A DNA stretch of 64,000 nucleotides from a virus, in the IMG/VR virus record IMGVR_UViG_3300020377_000001, positions 1 through 64,000 of that record; one strand, given 5' to 3'. The notes beneath the pieces were generated by a model, which had not been told where the DNA came from, made no database searches, and saw nothing but the letters and a program-made list of their open reading frames with translations. Both the position numbers and the translations under genes were made by a program. Every line of letters begins with the position of its first letter. The stretch's first letter is position 1. Positions 47,501 to 60,000 of the stretch are shown here, in pieces.

Positions 47501-50500
47501 GCAGAACTGAAAAAGCTTGAAACAATTAAGGCAGCGATTCAGGGAGGGGATTTTACAGGTTTTTTCACAACATCATACTGGGCAAGCCTGGGCAAAGGGG
47601 TTCGAGAACTGGGTCGTGACATAATAAACCTTTCATTTATTCCAGAGCGATTAAGGCAGCTCGGACAGATAGGCGCAAGAGAAGCTGCGAAGACGAAGAC
47701 AAAAGATAAGCGTGATAAGGATAAAGAGCCTAAGGTCAGAAAGCCGCCTAAAGCAAATTTTGATTCTCTCCTTAACAGACTTCGCAAGCAAAGGATTCGC
47801 CTAGAGGACAAGCTCCAGAAGATGGCGATTAAGACGCTCAAGATTGCCAATCAGCGTTTTCAGGTTGAGTCAAAGATCAATGCAACAGTTAAGGATCGGT
47901 CAGACACCGGCGAATTCAACGCTGAAAACAAAAGGCTTCTACAGGAGGCTTTAAAGATTCGTCAAGATGCGGACATGAAGTCTCTAAACGATCGTCATAA
48001 AGCAGAGATGGACAACCTTAATCGTGAGATTGAAACAAGGAGAAAGGCGCACGAAGAGCAGAGGCGGAAGAATAGGGAAGACTTTGAGAAGGAGACCAAG
48101 AAGCGGTTCGGTCGTTCTGCCAAAAACAAGGTCATCAGGGGTGATATCGAAAATGAATTGAGGCTGATTGACGATGCGACAGAGTCTGAGATCAGTGAGG
48201 CGGCAAAGAAAAGAATCAAGGGTCGTATGAAGGAAACAGACCCAAAAAAGCAGGAAGAGGCGCTTCAAGTCCTGTTGGAAAAGCGCAGGTCTATGCTTGT
48301 TGATGAAGGCAAGCTTGGTGAGGAGATTGCTAAAGAGCGCAGGGCTCGAGAGGAAAAATTTCAGAGCGAAAGAAGGCTTAAAGAGTTACAGCATCATCAA
48401 CAGCAGGAGAAGTTGGAAAAAGACTTTTTTAAGAGGGGGCAAGATCACTTAAAGCGGCAGGAGTCTGAAAGAAAGGCGGCCAGGGATCGAGCGTTTGACG
48501 CTTTAAAGAGGAACCTTGAACTCTCGGGTGGAGATTTCCAAGTAGGCGCATTGAAGGCGCAGCAGGAGCTTCAAAGGGAGTCTAATCATCTTGCCGAGCA
48601 GCATAGGTCAATTCAGGACCGACTTAATCAGATATTAAAAAATCGGACAAGGATGGATGGTTTGCATAACGCAGACCTGAAAGAGCAGAACGAGCTTCTT
48701 AGACAGCAGGCTGAGATAAGGAGAAAGCAGGCCGAGACGAAGCGGGCGCAGGAGTTTGCCCAGAAGTTTGGGGCAGGGGCGGGTGGTCAGCAAGGGTCTG
48801 TTATGCGTCTAGCGAGGCGCGGACTCGAGTTTCTTGGCGTCCCATCCTTCGATACGAAAGATTCAGCGAAGATTTTCGATCAAGCTACGGCAATGTCTGA
48901 GGCTTTTAAGAACGAAATCGCTGCAGCGTCCAAGGATCCTGAAACGAAGAAGAGGCTCGAAGCAATGGGTCTTTCTGCAGACCCCAAGAAGCGGGCAGCG
49001 TTTGCCAGAAAGGAGGCGACCGGCTCGGCGATTGAAATGGGTCCTGGCATGGAAAAGGAGATGCGGGCGTTTGCTCTCGCCGAGAAGTTCACAGGTAGCG
49101 ACATTGCGAAAGCGGGACTGGATGTCGCCATCCCAGGCATGGGCGCCCAAATTGACAAGTTAAAGCAAGAGCTTTTCGACAATGAGCCTCACATGAAGAT
49201 GTTTGAGGCTGCTGCTGAGGCCTCAGCAGAGTTTGCCAAGGGTAACGTGGGCGGACTGTTCGAGATGGTAAACAAGTTTGCCCAGAAGTTCTCTGATGAG
49301 TTGGTGAATCAGGTCTCTGGTGTCGCAACCAAGCTTGGTAGCTTGATAGGTGATTCGTTTGGAAAGTTTGCCGGAGATGTTTTCGGTAAGACTGTGGGTC
49401 CACTTTTGAACGCATCCTTGTCGTTCTTTGCAGAACATGTTGCAGGCAACATAGCGAGTGCGCTCGGCTCCTCGATGTCTATCATGACGGGTGGTGTCGC
49501 GGACGCATTTGGCTCTGTGAGCTCAGAGGACCGTCTCCAGTCCGTACAGATGGAGGCCAGGGATGCTGCGAAGAGAAACCTTTCTGAGGGCAATGAGGAT
49601 GTCAGGAGCGCCGCAGGGAAGCGTGTGGCTGAATTAGATCGAGAGATTGCCTCAACTACAGACGCACAGAAAAAGCAAGACCTTATCAATCAGCGCAGAG
49701 AGGTTCTTGCCACCATGGAGGAGCAACTTCTCGAAAACAAAAGGCAGTTTGCAGATTCGGAGCGTCAAAGAGTAGAAGACGAGCGTGAAAACAACCCGAT
49801 GAATCAGCTAGACAATGCCTTTAGCAGATCTATTGAAATGGCAGACAAGTTGGTTTTCGATCTTCCAAACTTGGCGTCTGCGGCAATCGACGGACTGATT
49901 CAAAACTTGCCTGTCTTGTTGGATAAGATGGCCGAGGGTCTGATGAGGACGGTTGACGCTATCGCTGACAAGATTCCCACTCTGCTGACCACCTTCGTCA
50001 CATCAATCATAAACGTCATCCCCAAGCTTGCTTCAACATTAGGAAAGCTTATTCCAGCTTTGATCAAGGGGATCCTCAAGGCGCTAACAGAGATATTGAA
50101 AAACCTTGGTTCAATTATAGGACCCCTGGTGGAGATGGCTGTTACAGCCATAATCGATAGTCTAATAGAGCTCATAACTCAGTTGCCAGACATAGCGGTT
50201 GCTTTGGTTGAGGGCGTCATTACCGCTGTGGAGGTGCTTGCCGAGCAGGCGCCAAGGTTAATCTCTGCGCTTATTACAGCCTTGCCAATGTTGACGCTGG
50301 CTTTAATTTCAGCCATTCCAAGAATACTGGATGCGATAATTATGGGTCTTCCAGACATCTTTGTTGCCTTCGGCAGGGGCATGTTCAGGGCGGCCATAGA
50401 CTTTGGAAAGATGATCGGAAGGACGTTCACAAGGTTCGCAAGCTTTCAGAAGATTACCGACTCACCGGCTGGGCTTGGTGCGGGTCTCGGAGCCGCGATA

Positions 50501-51073
50501 GGGTTTGGTGCCTCTTTCATTCCTGGGATTGGGCTTGGTGCTACCGCTTTAAGTATCGGGGGCGCACTTTTAGGTGGAGGCATTGGCTCACTCTTTAAGC
50601 ATGATGGTGCTGTCGTTAAGAAAGGTCAAAGAAACCCTGCGATGGCATCACTTATGAGAGGTCTCGGTGCGGCACAGTATGCGGATGGTGGCATGGTGGA
50701 AATGATGAGTAGATCTCTTTCGTCAAACCCTCTTAGCGGGATGAAGCGTGCTGTCGATGATGTCCCAGCAGTTCTTCAGGCTGGCGAGGCTGTCTTAAAT
50801 CGTCAGGCGACAGCGGTCCTTGGGGAGGACACAATCAACATGCTTAACGCTGGAGGTGCGCTCCAGGCAGGAGACACGAGCGTGACCCTCAACATCGTCC
50901 CGAATGCTAATGGTGTTAAGAATGCTGCGGCAGCACTGCTTCCTATGTTAATCGGTGGTGTTAACGCAGAAGTTGACCGTCCAGGATCTAAGCTAAGGTC
51001 AGCTATTAACTCGTCATCTGGTCGTCCTATTGGTAGTATGGGCGTGCCCATGTCGAAGAGAATTAAAGTATAG
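44510..51073 (+). CDS. Tape measure protein
   Basis: A 2187-residue tail-length ruler from ATG 44510 with GAGG upstream. The N-terminal region holds a TP901-type core (GADFEKRLGEI, LSQSTPKTLMDLSGALYQI, LGGLLIGLTRAGLNTNEAVTGI). Long coiled coils occupy the middle. Near the C-terminus is a hydrophobic repeat region (residues about 1790-1970, LP-x-LI/A-x-x-P pattern) and a typical ending AVLNRQATAVLGEDTINML. At about 0.15 nm per residue the tail would be roughly 330 nm long, which is very long. Confidence 0.9.
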   Translation: MASRTNNLTLVLGVADRNFSAGLKKAQTNLATFAAGFSRAFGKKKRGGVDGMASSILNLATAIERLNAAVAKSPLHGFSAKVRRTSVAMNGARKATRRLNRRLSRTRAAAAAAGKGADRAALSMGRLRKSTARTAEAIRSTAVNLKFMIATMVGGAAAIGVVKFGADFEKRLGEIDTLLDANTVSIQRYQEQLIKLSQSTPKTLMDLSGALYQIISAGIPAVEGAGGAFDILTQSQKLAVGSISETKQSADLLITTMAAFKHENLGSAEAADKLTAIYQKGRTTIPQLSKAFGRAAPIAAQFGVSLDELGGLLIGLTRAGLNTNEAVTGIRAMMSSLAKPTNKTRELLELLNIEFGENAIQTKGFSGVLEDLIAKTGGSVEVLSQLFPNIRALLPAVIAAGDGFGGFQANVDSVTDSIGASDQAVLKQQKRFFFAAELLKSNFQGVIQQIAEKTLPGLTIMLSRLGGFLSDNREEIVSFGVQAMKFFGMIGSAGGQALFKTLKTIIEFLSSGFGKAVALIAVVSKLGLVFFGMGKAAVLSLGKALHLFFPAVFTEAGALAAGAFNGAFESASNSRMGRFFGGAGPFIRGILGFLGPLAIGAMIAKALFDGFSAAADEEAAQAGEELARKLKEAVQKAVSEAAAEFRRLQGIDAKDVEKTQEKVDRGTLFVDEGEGIGKARTLQKDLDLMLRSAINKRRMDLIEAKKKELKVTVLTAKQAGEVENALQEENAQIRTRVVAEHAEKHMKIIEARAEKDEKLSKAVTENLNKDIERQNKLLQDAKSKQEKGFDAATTHVGRQVAKMFTGSREEMLGMARRFRTILAGETEAERAEAEKVINEFIEKISKLESDRAAKDQDVKNQAKFIAGMNAERRSGVDSVTGKPFTEESARRFDKGIERNIEFQKTQQEDLRVLETMLAKRRQEFAAEFPRLQGSFLKMANALAQQVMPDQIEKTTAQITESFGEQFTQIAKQISQDTDFGKIDLIDESTVNKVAEARAELKKLETIKAAIQGGDFTGFFTTSYWASLGKGVRELGRDIINLSFIPERLRQLGQIGAREAAKTKTKDKRDKDKEPKVRKPPKANFDSLLNRLRKQRIRLEDKLQKMAIKTLKIANQRFQVESKINATVKDRSDTGEFNAENKRLLQEALKIRQDADMKSLNDRHKAEMDNLNREIETRRKAHEEQRRKNREDFEKETKKRFGRSAKNKVIRGDIENELRLIDDATESEISEAAKKRIKGRMKETDPKKQEEALQVLLEKRRSMLVDEGKLGEEIAKERRAREEKFQSERRLKELQHHQQQEKLEKDFFKRGQDHLKRQESERKAARDRAFDALKRNLELSGGDFQVGALKAQQELQRESNHLAEQHRSIQDRLNQILKNRTRMDGLHNADLKEQNELLRQQAEIRRKQAETKRAQEFAQKFGAGAGGQQGSVMRLARRGLEFLGVPSFDTKDSAKIFDQATAMSEAFKNEIAAASKDPETKKRLEAMGLSADPKKRAAFARKEATGSAIEMGPGMEKEMRAFALAEKFTGSDIAKAGLDVAIPGMGAQIDKLKQELFDNEPHMKMFEAAAEASAEFAKGNVGGLFEMVNKFAQKFSDELVNQVSGVATKLGSLIGDSFGKFAGDVFGKTVGPLLNASLSFFAEHVAGNIASALGSSMSIMTGGVADAFGSVSSEDRLQSVQMEARDAAKRNLSEGNEDVRSAAGKRVAELDREIASTTDAQKKQDLINQRREVLATMEEQLLENKRQFADSERQRVEDERENNPMNQLDNAFSRSIEMADKLVFDLPNLASAAIDGLIQNLPVLLDKMAEGLMRTVDAIADKIPTLLTTFVTSIINVIPKLASTLGKLIPALIKGILKALTEILKNLGSIIGPLVEMAVTAIIDSLIELITQLPDIAVALVEGVITAVEVLAEQAPRLISALITALPMLTLALISAIPRILDAIIMGLPDIFVAFGRGMFRAAIDFGKMIGRTFTRFASFQKITDSPAGLGAGLGAAIGFGASFIPGIGLGATALSIGGALLGGGIGSLFKHDGAVVKKGQRNPAMASLMRGLGAAQYADGGMVEMMSRSLSSNPLSGMKRAVDDVPAVLQAGEAVLNRQATAVLGEDTINMLNAGGALQAGDTSVTLNIVPNANGVKNAAAALLPMLIGGVNAEVDRPGSKLRSAINSSSGRPIGSMGVPMSKRIKV

Positions 51074-51082
51074 GAGCAAGGC

Positions 51083-54000
51083 GTGAAATACAGCAGAAGA
51101 ATACTTATCATCCCAGACGCCGACATTACCCCTGATGTTGTCAAAAGCGCCAGTGTGGTTAGCGATGCAGGTGGTTCTAGTGTTTTAGCTGACGCTCAAA
51201 AGAAGAGGTCTGTGTCTCAGCCTATCAGGGGGGCAAGGTACCGTCATTACCAGAGAGAAAACATTATAGACAACGTCGCTGCAGGTAGAGCTCGATCTGT
51301 GACGATGGTCTTAAACAGGCTCGGCGACAGTGCGGGATCGTCTGACACAAAGCTGTTTAGGGATGATAGCATTCAGCAGTATGTGTCTAGACCAAGGGAG
51401 GCGCACCAGTTTGATCCATCTACCGCTTTTGGGGCAAGGGGTGAAGGTGAGCTCGTGCCAAGGACAAGCGGCGAGCCCTCTGCGGACTTCAAGGGAAACG
51501 CATTTATTACTTCGTCTGGAGGCGTCGGTGGCGCAAGGTTTTCTTGGAACACTGCGTCTGAGTCAAGGGGCGGACACAAGGTTCCCGGAGACACTCAGTT
51601 TCGCCAGTCCCCAAACGTGTTTGGCAAGTATGCGTCTGTCTTGCACACGACCGAGGGCTCTAGCAGTCCTGGCGGAGCCAACCTGACGTCAGACTCTTCA
51701 TTCAGCTCTGCAGATCCGAATTGCAGGTACCTTTGTCGGCCAAAGGCAGTGGAGCTCGAGAACGGGGAGATTCTGTGTTTTTATTTATCTACAAGCCTGC
51801 CGCCTCATCACTGGCAACTGTCCTCCAATAGAAGCTTGACAGAAAACACTGTGTCTACAAAAAGCCCCGCCCTCAAATGCAAGGCGTTTGTTCAAAGGAG
51901 AAACAGTGACGGTGTTTGGCAGCCGCCGATTGAATTAACTAACGACTCACAGTACCCAGGACTGTTACTTTCATCCCATGATGAATATTCCACAGAAGAG
52001 ATCGCTTTCATTGACGCGGTCATCGAGCCCGTTACTGGAGATGTTATTTGTTTCATCGGAAAAAACACTCCAGAAGTGCAGAGTGAAGACCTTTTTGTAA
52101 GGTCCGTTTATAACGGATCCCACAATTCGGACGCATCCATAAGCGTATCATCGTTTGGCAGCGCAAAGGTGGCACGGTCAAGGTCGATTGTGACTATCAC
52201 CTCAACGGACAACGGGATGTCTTGGCAGAAACGCTCTGAGTCATCCATGGAGTCAGATGGTGCTGGTGTCGGAACATCTGCTGTAACCTCTGGCGTACCT
52301 GGCATGCCGTCTTCAGACATTGGACTAATTCTGGGCGGCAGTTGCGAGATCATGGATAGTGGTCGAATAGTTTTGTCGCTTGTGACTGGCGAGGCAGTTT
52401 ACTTAGTTAGTACTGATGATCTGGGCTTCACTTTCAGATGCAGCCTGGCTCGAGAGATTGCTGTTGGAAGCGATGGTATGTCAGCAGAGGGCATATCGGC
52501 CAGACCACCTGAAGAGGGGCTGAAGGATGGAGACACCTACATAGTTGATAGTGTAGAGATGAAATCCATACACGGGATCTTTAACACAAACCCTGCCCCT
52601 CGCGGAGTCTTTCAAAACTTTAATATGACGTCTCCAGACGGCAGGCATTTCTACGCAGGCGACAACGTGTCGCCACTCGGATGGGATCTTGTCGTCGAGG
52701 AGATGAGGAATGAGCCTCCAACGCTCGAAGAGATTGAGGCAAACCCAGGCGCGATTGGCAAGCTTAGAAACGCAATATATTCTAAAGTATACGCAATCGG
52801 AGACAATCCAACCGGCGCATGGTCCGAGTTTGCTGGGTGCTTTACCATCTGTTGCTTTAATAATGCGGACACGACCAGTTTTGACAACGGAAGGGTTTCT
52901 TTTGGGTTCTGTGAGTACCTTGGCGTATCCCTGGGGACAACCTTTGGATCCGGTGGGAATGTAACAGTTAACAGGATCGCGAACGGAGGCTGGCACAGGG
53001 CTATACCAATAAGTGTGTCAAGCCCAAACGGTGACTCGGATACCGACTTTCCTGCAGCACAGGCCCAGCCATGGGACTGCACTGTCGATGCAGGGTTTAG
53101 TACTGATGGACTGCCATGGAGGTGGTTTATCGTCAGACCTGGGGGTGGTTTTGCGTTTAGGCGTGACGCTGCGGATACAAGTTTTGGTACTACTGCGATT
53201 GATGATAGAACCGGCTTTGCCACCCCGACACCGGGGAGGTACTTCTTCGTAAAAAACGGCAAATACGCTGGACGTAGAATTTTTATTGAGGGAGAAGCGG
53301 AGCGGGACGAGTCTCTCGAGGAGGTTAGGGAGGTCCCAACCCAGCTGACAGCGGGGGAGCGGTACCTTGTCGGACCATTTGGATCGGGGGACTTTGGTAA
53401 CAAGTTCGGCGCAATCGCACAATATGATGGCTCCTCTTGGTCTTACAGCATAAACAACACCAGATTCACTCCTGATGGTTATGGAATCGTTATTGTTGGA
53501 AACTCGCCTTTCGACACTGACGATTTTGCCACCAGGGAAAACCAGATTGCTTTGCTGGCCACCGGATTTACTCGTGATGCTACGATAGACGACCTTGGTG
53601 GGGTCCAACTCATGGAGACGTGTGTCGGTTCATGGTCTAGGTTTTCGGACCCCGTTGACGGTCAGGTTATTGTGGTTTCCAATGTGCAGGGGCAGCCGGA
53701 GCCAGCCATGGGCAGCACTAACTCATACAGAGACCCGTCTGAATCTAGGACAAGGGCCCAGGCTTCTGAGGTCGCCTCTACAATTCCAATGGTTTGCGTT
53801 GACGGTGTTTGGGTGGAGGATGATACGCTCGGAGAGTTTGCTGCAAGGGGCGGCGAAATAGCTGTATACGATGAGAGCGCGAGCAAGTTTGTTTTTGAAA
53901 AGCCTTTGGAGGGACAGTTTGTAAGAATTAAGGGAGAGGGTCTTTACAAGTACGACGCAGGCAGGAATGTTTGGAATTTGGTTGAAAATGAAGAGTCTGA

Positions 54001-57000
54001 CGTTGACTTGGCCTTGTCTAGGAGGACCAAGTGCCGTGAGACGATTGCAAACACGTCGATGACGAAGTCTGATAGCGGTCAAGTTTTCTTTGCAGTTTCT
54101 TTCACCGACTTCAATGATACGTCTCCAATAAACTCGATGACCAACATCTACATACAGGACGAACTGCTTGGAACAGACATATCTTCCAGAAACATAACTG
54201 GAGACGCGACGTTTGTGTATCCGTTCTATATGGAGGACCCAAGAGAGATCTCCGTAGAATATGCGTCTAGAAGACTTGAGGTGTTTGAGACCACAGACGG
54301 CGAGTCCTGTGTGCTTGTTGACGGGTGGGTTAACAGCGTAAACGTAGAAGACAGGATGGCCTATGCATCAAACAAGGCTGGGTATGATGGAGAGCTAAGG
54401 TATAACGTCAGGTATGGATCTGTGGTTGGTGTTGATGAAGAGCTCCCATACGGTCCATGTGTAATAGAGCCGTGTATTGTGATTCGTCCAGACGGGTTTC
54501 TTCAAATTTATGGGGCTTCACACAACTGGCTGCCTCCGCAATATGAGGGGTTGCAGAATGACACTAATTTGAACTCAGGATACATATCCTCTGTGTCTGG
54601 AACAAAGGGCGGGTCTGGCTTTGAGAGCATGCATGCTGCGGTTATTAACGGAATCGCTTCCGCCACAATAGACGTTTCGTCGTCCGTTGGAAGCATGCAT
54701 CCGTCAGTTAACTCTGTTACAGAAAAGAATGCGGTTGCTACCGACTTGGAATACAGGGATGACCAATTTGCAAGTGCGGCCATAGCAATAAGCGAGAACG
54801 GTCTCAAAGAGGATGACTCTGTATCTGGGTCAAACTCTGACTCTTTGACAAACAATCACCTTCGCATCAAGAGTCACATGAGGAGGTTTGACAGCAGAAG
54901 GGCAACCGCTGCCTTTATGTGTAGCCCAATATCGAGCGGGTTGGGCAAGGGGTTGATCTCTCCAGGCAAGATCACGATTCGGGGCGCCAACGCAATTTCA
55001 TACAGGCTCTCTTTCATGTGGGGGCTTTTCCCAGAGACTGTTTCGAGCTACAGGACTGCAAGCGTTACGCCGTCGCACTACGGAGCCGCAACAACATGTG
55101 TTGCCCACTCTAGAACAGAAAAGCTTTCTTCTGATGTTTTGGGTGGAATTGATTTCGTTGTCAGGGACAGGGTGACAAGCCCCCCTAACAAGATTTCTGT
55201 TGGTGACTTGTTTTTAGTAAAGCCAAACGCGACAGGCGTTTTTCTTGGCAAAGATAATAACATTGCGTGTTATGAGGTTAAGTCTGACGGGACTCTGGGG
55301 TGGACATTCAGAGACAGGTTTTCCTCAGACCAAAAGCTAATCATATCTGGCGCCCCGTTCGGGCTAAATAATCAACACGCTGTTTTCAAGTCTACAATCA
55401 CCTCCGCGAGCTCTGGTGCGAATATCTCAAGTTGGGTTCTGACGTCCACATACGCACTCTACGATCTGGAAGGGGGCGTATACAACAACGTGCAGATTCA
55501 GCATGATGGTTTTAGTCAGGAGGTTTATTGGTACGCGGATGGAGCGGGGAGGGCCACACAACTTCCAGCGTCTCAATTTGCTGGTTTCATAGGGGGGTAT
55601 AGCGGACTCGATGCGATATCGACCGGCAACGAGATGCTGGTCGTTAGCAGTAAGATCTATCAGCAGTCTTTGGGCAATGCGACCCCGATGAGAATACGAA
55701 TCCGCCCCCAGCTTGGAGAGACGATACCTTCTGCTTTTTGCTCTGTTCTTGTTTCGTCTTCAGTTGGCGGTGAGGAGGTTCTGGTTTACTTGAATGGCAA
55801 GTTCTTGTTTTCAGGCGTCACCAGGGCGGGTGTTTTTAACCCACACACCACAGGGATACATGTTGATGTCAACGACACCTCAAGCGTTTGCCCTGTTTCT
55901 CTGACTGGCATTGAGTCTGGTCTTGAGGTGTTTTTAAGGAGCGGTACATCGGGGGTAGTCCCATCTTCTGCGACCGGGGACTCCTTTGTGTCTGGAGAGG
56001 TTGAGGTTATTAAATACTTTGGTGGTGTGCGTAGGTTTTCACGTCCACTTTCTGGCTACGATCAGGTTGATGAGCTCGGCTCGCCCTTCCCTATGAGGAT
56101 GGCGGACAGTTCTTCTATTACCTCTAACAGGTCATTTTATTGGCATCCAATCCGAGAGAATCTTGGTCGTACTGATGCCGCTTCGAGTGTTGGCGGACAC
56201 TGCCACTGGGAAGAAACAGTCATGTCTGACGGTAAATACATAAACCATCCGTCAATAGAGCAAGCGTCACCAGACATATTGGACGCATACCAGAGGAGAT
56301 TTCGTCTGATCGGTGGAAGGTATTACGCCCTGAACTTTTTCGGAGACAGTTCACCAACGTCTGCAGGCTTTGACGTGATAAAGGGCAAGGATGGCAGCTC
56401 TCACTCTGGTGGCATATCGATTGTGGATGCTGGCAACCCCTTCGGAGACGATATGGTTGACCTCTTTCAGTCGAATGTGTCTCAGAGCAGACCTCAGTTG
56501 TCAGGAGGCTCAGACTTCACCATCAGCGACATAAAACAGAGCAACAGGTTTGCGATTGAGGCACCCTCTGGCGCAAACGAGACAGACGTTAAGACTTTCG
56601 ACACCTTCTCTGTGGGAGGCACAGTAAGAACAATCACAGTCGGACCCACTCACAATCAGGCGATTGTGCCTGGAACTATAAGCTCAATAGTAATTGTCGA
56701 GGTTACCTCGAGTAGTCCATATTTTGCGGGATATGCTTTAGACGGAACATCTTCAAGAGTTCAAATTACAGGAATACTGAAGAGCTCTGCTGTTAATGCA
56801 GGGGTGCTTGCATCCCAAATAAAGCGTCGGGACGCCTTGAGACTTACAGAGACAGGACCTCTTTTTGAAATTGCAGAGGCGTTTGCTTTTGGTGATAGTG
56901 TGTTCTCTTTAATTGTAGACAAGGCTTATGTCGCTCTATCACTTGGTGGAGTTACTAGTCAAGCCCTGGCTCCAAATGTTCTAAATCTTACTACTACGCC

Positions 57001-60000
57001 CAGCGATGTTGACCCAATACATGTTCTTCCAACAATGGAAGTTGATTATGGAAATACACCGTCCATTTCCCTTACAAACCATGACATCACAGTGCCGATT
57101 GAAAGCGCAGAGGTGGCGCCGACGTTTGGTTCGTATACGGCTTTAAGTGGATTTACGATTGACCCAAATGGTCGTACAAACCTAAATAGCTCAACAACTA
57201 CAGAAATACATTACTCAGCCGCGCCCGCATCGACAACACTGCCAAGCTTGGGCGTCATAAAGATAACCGGTACCAATGTGACTACTCAGGGTGGCAGCAC
57301 TGTCACCAAAACAAGGAGTGTTGCATACAGGCTTGCCGATAACCAGCAGGAGCTTTCGACCAGCGGTGGTGTTATTGAGCTTGTCGCAGACGACCCTTTT
57401 GTGCAAACCGAGTCTTCGGAACAGGTGCCGATGGATGATGGAAGCGTCAACCTTCTTCCAAACACTTTACTGTACTTTGATTCTAATAATGACGGAAGCT
57501 CTGACATAACCACGGTTGAGTTTGCTAGTCTTACACTCGAGGCGTCTGGAACATTGCTGAGCGCAGGTAGAATTGCGGTAGACGCATCCTCACTCACGGT
57601 TTCGTCTGCGATTGTTGGGTATTATATTGTGCCAAGACTGCCAAGCGGTACGTCTAGCAACAGGTTTTATAAGATAACAGCAATCAGTTCAAGCTTTACC
57701 AACTCAATTGTCGTGTCTCTAACGTCTACGAACGGAGACTTGCTTACCAGTGAGCAAAAGGGGTTCTCGTTTGACCTGTACAAAACCACTACGGTTAACG
57801 AGATCTCCAAGCTGTCCTCTGCAAATGGTGGCGCACTCCTGTTTACAAAGACAGGTTCGTATTCAACGGTATCCGTTGGTCTTAGGAAGAACGGAGACGG
57901 AGGACAGCACGGGACTAGGCTCCCATTCCCTAAGGGGTATGGGTGCTCGCCAGTACACAGCAATCTCGCAAAAACTCACCATGCTGATCCGTTTGCTGGA
58001 GGCTTTAGGGCAATCTTTGCACCATATCATGGTGTGGGCGACGTTTTCGACAGCTCGACCAGCGGTATAGATGACAAAATTTTCTTTAGTTTAATGCTTC
58101 AAGGCAGCGGATGGGATATCCCAAACTCTTGCGGCGTCATACTCAAAGCGATGGTTGATGAAACCACACCAAACAACAAGGTGATTCTGGAGTTGATTGA
58201 TGGTGTGCAGCTATTCGATCTAAGCGCACTTGAGGAACCCACCGTTTTGGGAAGGGTTGAGATAGACTTCTCGCCTGCATCGACAGACTCAGATACTCGT
58301 CCGCTAGACCTGAAGTTTGTCGAGGTCCTTGTTGGAATGGAGTCTGCCATCAACGTCTCTGACCCATCAGGACAGCCACAGGCATCGATAGTTCACGCCT
58401 TCGCGAGAGCCGTGTCTCCGTCAGGCGATTCGCACGGGTCTTTCCATACCATCTGTAACTATAAAAGGCTTCAGCACGGTCCGACGTTTTCGAGAAAACT
58501 AATCGCCGACAGACAGTCTCAAGACATCGATGCTGGCATGGAGCATTTCCTCTTTGGTGTTAGTCATCATGGGCTGAGCTCCCTTTCAACAGATACGTCT
58601 GTTACGACAAACCTCGGCATGGCAGTTAAGCAGGTCAGTGTACACAGGCCTGGAAGCAGGATATCTGGAAGCGGACTCACAGCAATAAACTGTGATTTAG
58701 ATCGAAGGGTCGAAACAATAACTGGGCCGATTTATGACAAGAGGGCATACGGAACACAGTTTACAGAAATCGACGGCATTCAGGTCACCACAGGATCTGA
58801 TCCGAATTTCTCTGTTGGCGACATCTTTACAAGGGGTGAGAACCTGAGCCTTCAGGCGTGCGGAATCAATCCAACCTCCTTAACAGAGGATGGCGATTCA
58901 TGTGTTGACCTTATGGGTCTTCCGTTTTTCGATGGCTCATTTGGAACTCGACTGTCCTTGGTCGATGCAGGGGTTGTGAACCCAAACAGAACGGGCAAGT
59001 GTTCTCCGTTTGATCAAGAGATTGCGAGCGGCATCAATATTAGTTGGTCAGGAAGCACGGCATCAAAGTCCTGTTACTCCATAGAGACATATTACCACTA
59101 TGCTTTTTCAAACTCATTCGAGCAAAACCTATCTAAGGTTTGGATGACTGGGACCCCGCCAGAAAACACAGACATGCAGGCAAAGTTTAAGTCTGGCAAG
59201 GAGTCTACCGGTAGGTCTTATAGGTCTAGGTCTCCCGTATACACCGTTCCATCGATTGAGGTGGTACTAGACTCTCAGGGGGACAGCGGAGACGCAGCCT
59301 CTGGGGATCTTGTTATGGATGTCGAGCATCAGATTAGATCGCGTAAGAATTTTGTTCCAGACGGGATAGCAGTGTTTGGGAGGAACTGGCCTAGTTGCAA
59401 GATAGAGTTTTGCGATTCCGAGGAGTTCAGCGATTCCTCGAGCTCGTACAGATGCTATAAAATTGGACAGCCTGGTGATTCGTGGGCATTGTCCCCGGCG
59501 TCCAACAGTTTATCCGACGACCCCGAAAGGTACACGCACCTCTGGGCTTGGACAAATAGAACAGATGAAAGACCCAGCCCAAACAGGTCGCCCGTCGCGG
59601 ACCCGTCTTCTGGGGCTCACGTCAAGTTTGGGGATCGTACATTTAGCTATATGGTGGATTCGTCCAGCTTTCTTGCGTCCGCGCCAAAGGCTGCTTGGCA
59701 CCCTCATCAGTTTCGCAGCGCAGGCACAAGCGGCAACTACTACCTTCAAGTTATAGGTAGAAGGCTGAGCACCGGCCCGAATGCTGGCACCTCAAACAGG
59801 TTTGTCTTTAAGATCATTGATAACACGGAGTACACTCTTATATTGGACTCAAACCCATTGAAGGTGTTTGACGAAAGCCCAAGCACGGATGCCACATCTG
59901 GGGTCTCGTCATCTATGCCGTGGCACACTGTGTCTATCTACTCAGATCGATTCGCGATGCAGCTTTACAACTGGAACAACTCCACGGCGGCCCAATCTGC

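Noticed and set aside
44734-50430. Minus-strand frames inside the tape measure gene
   Set aside because: Shadows of a strongly biased coding sequence; no ribosome sites or domains.
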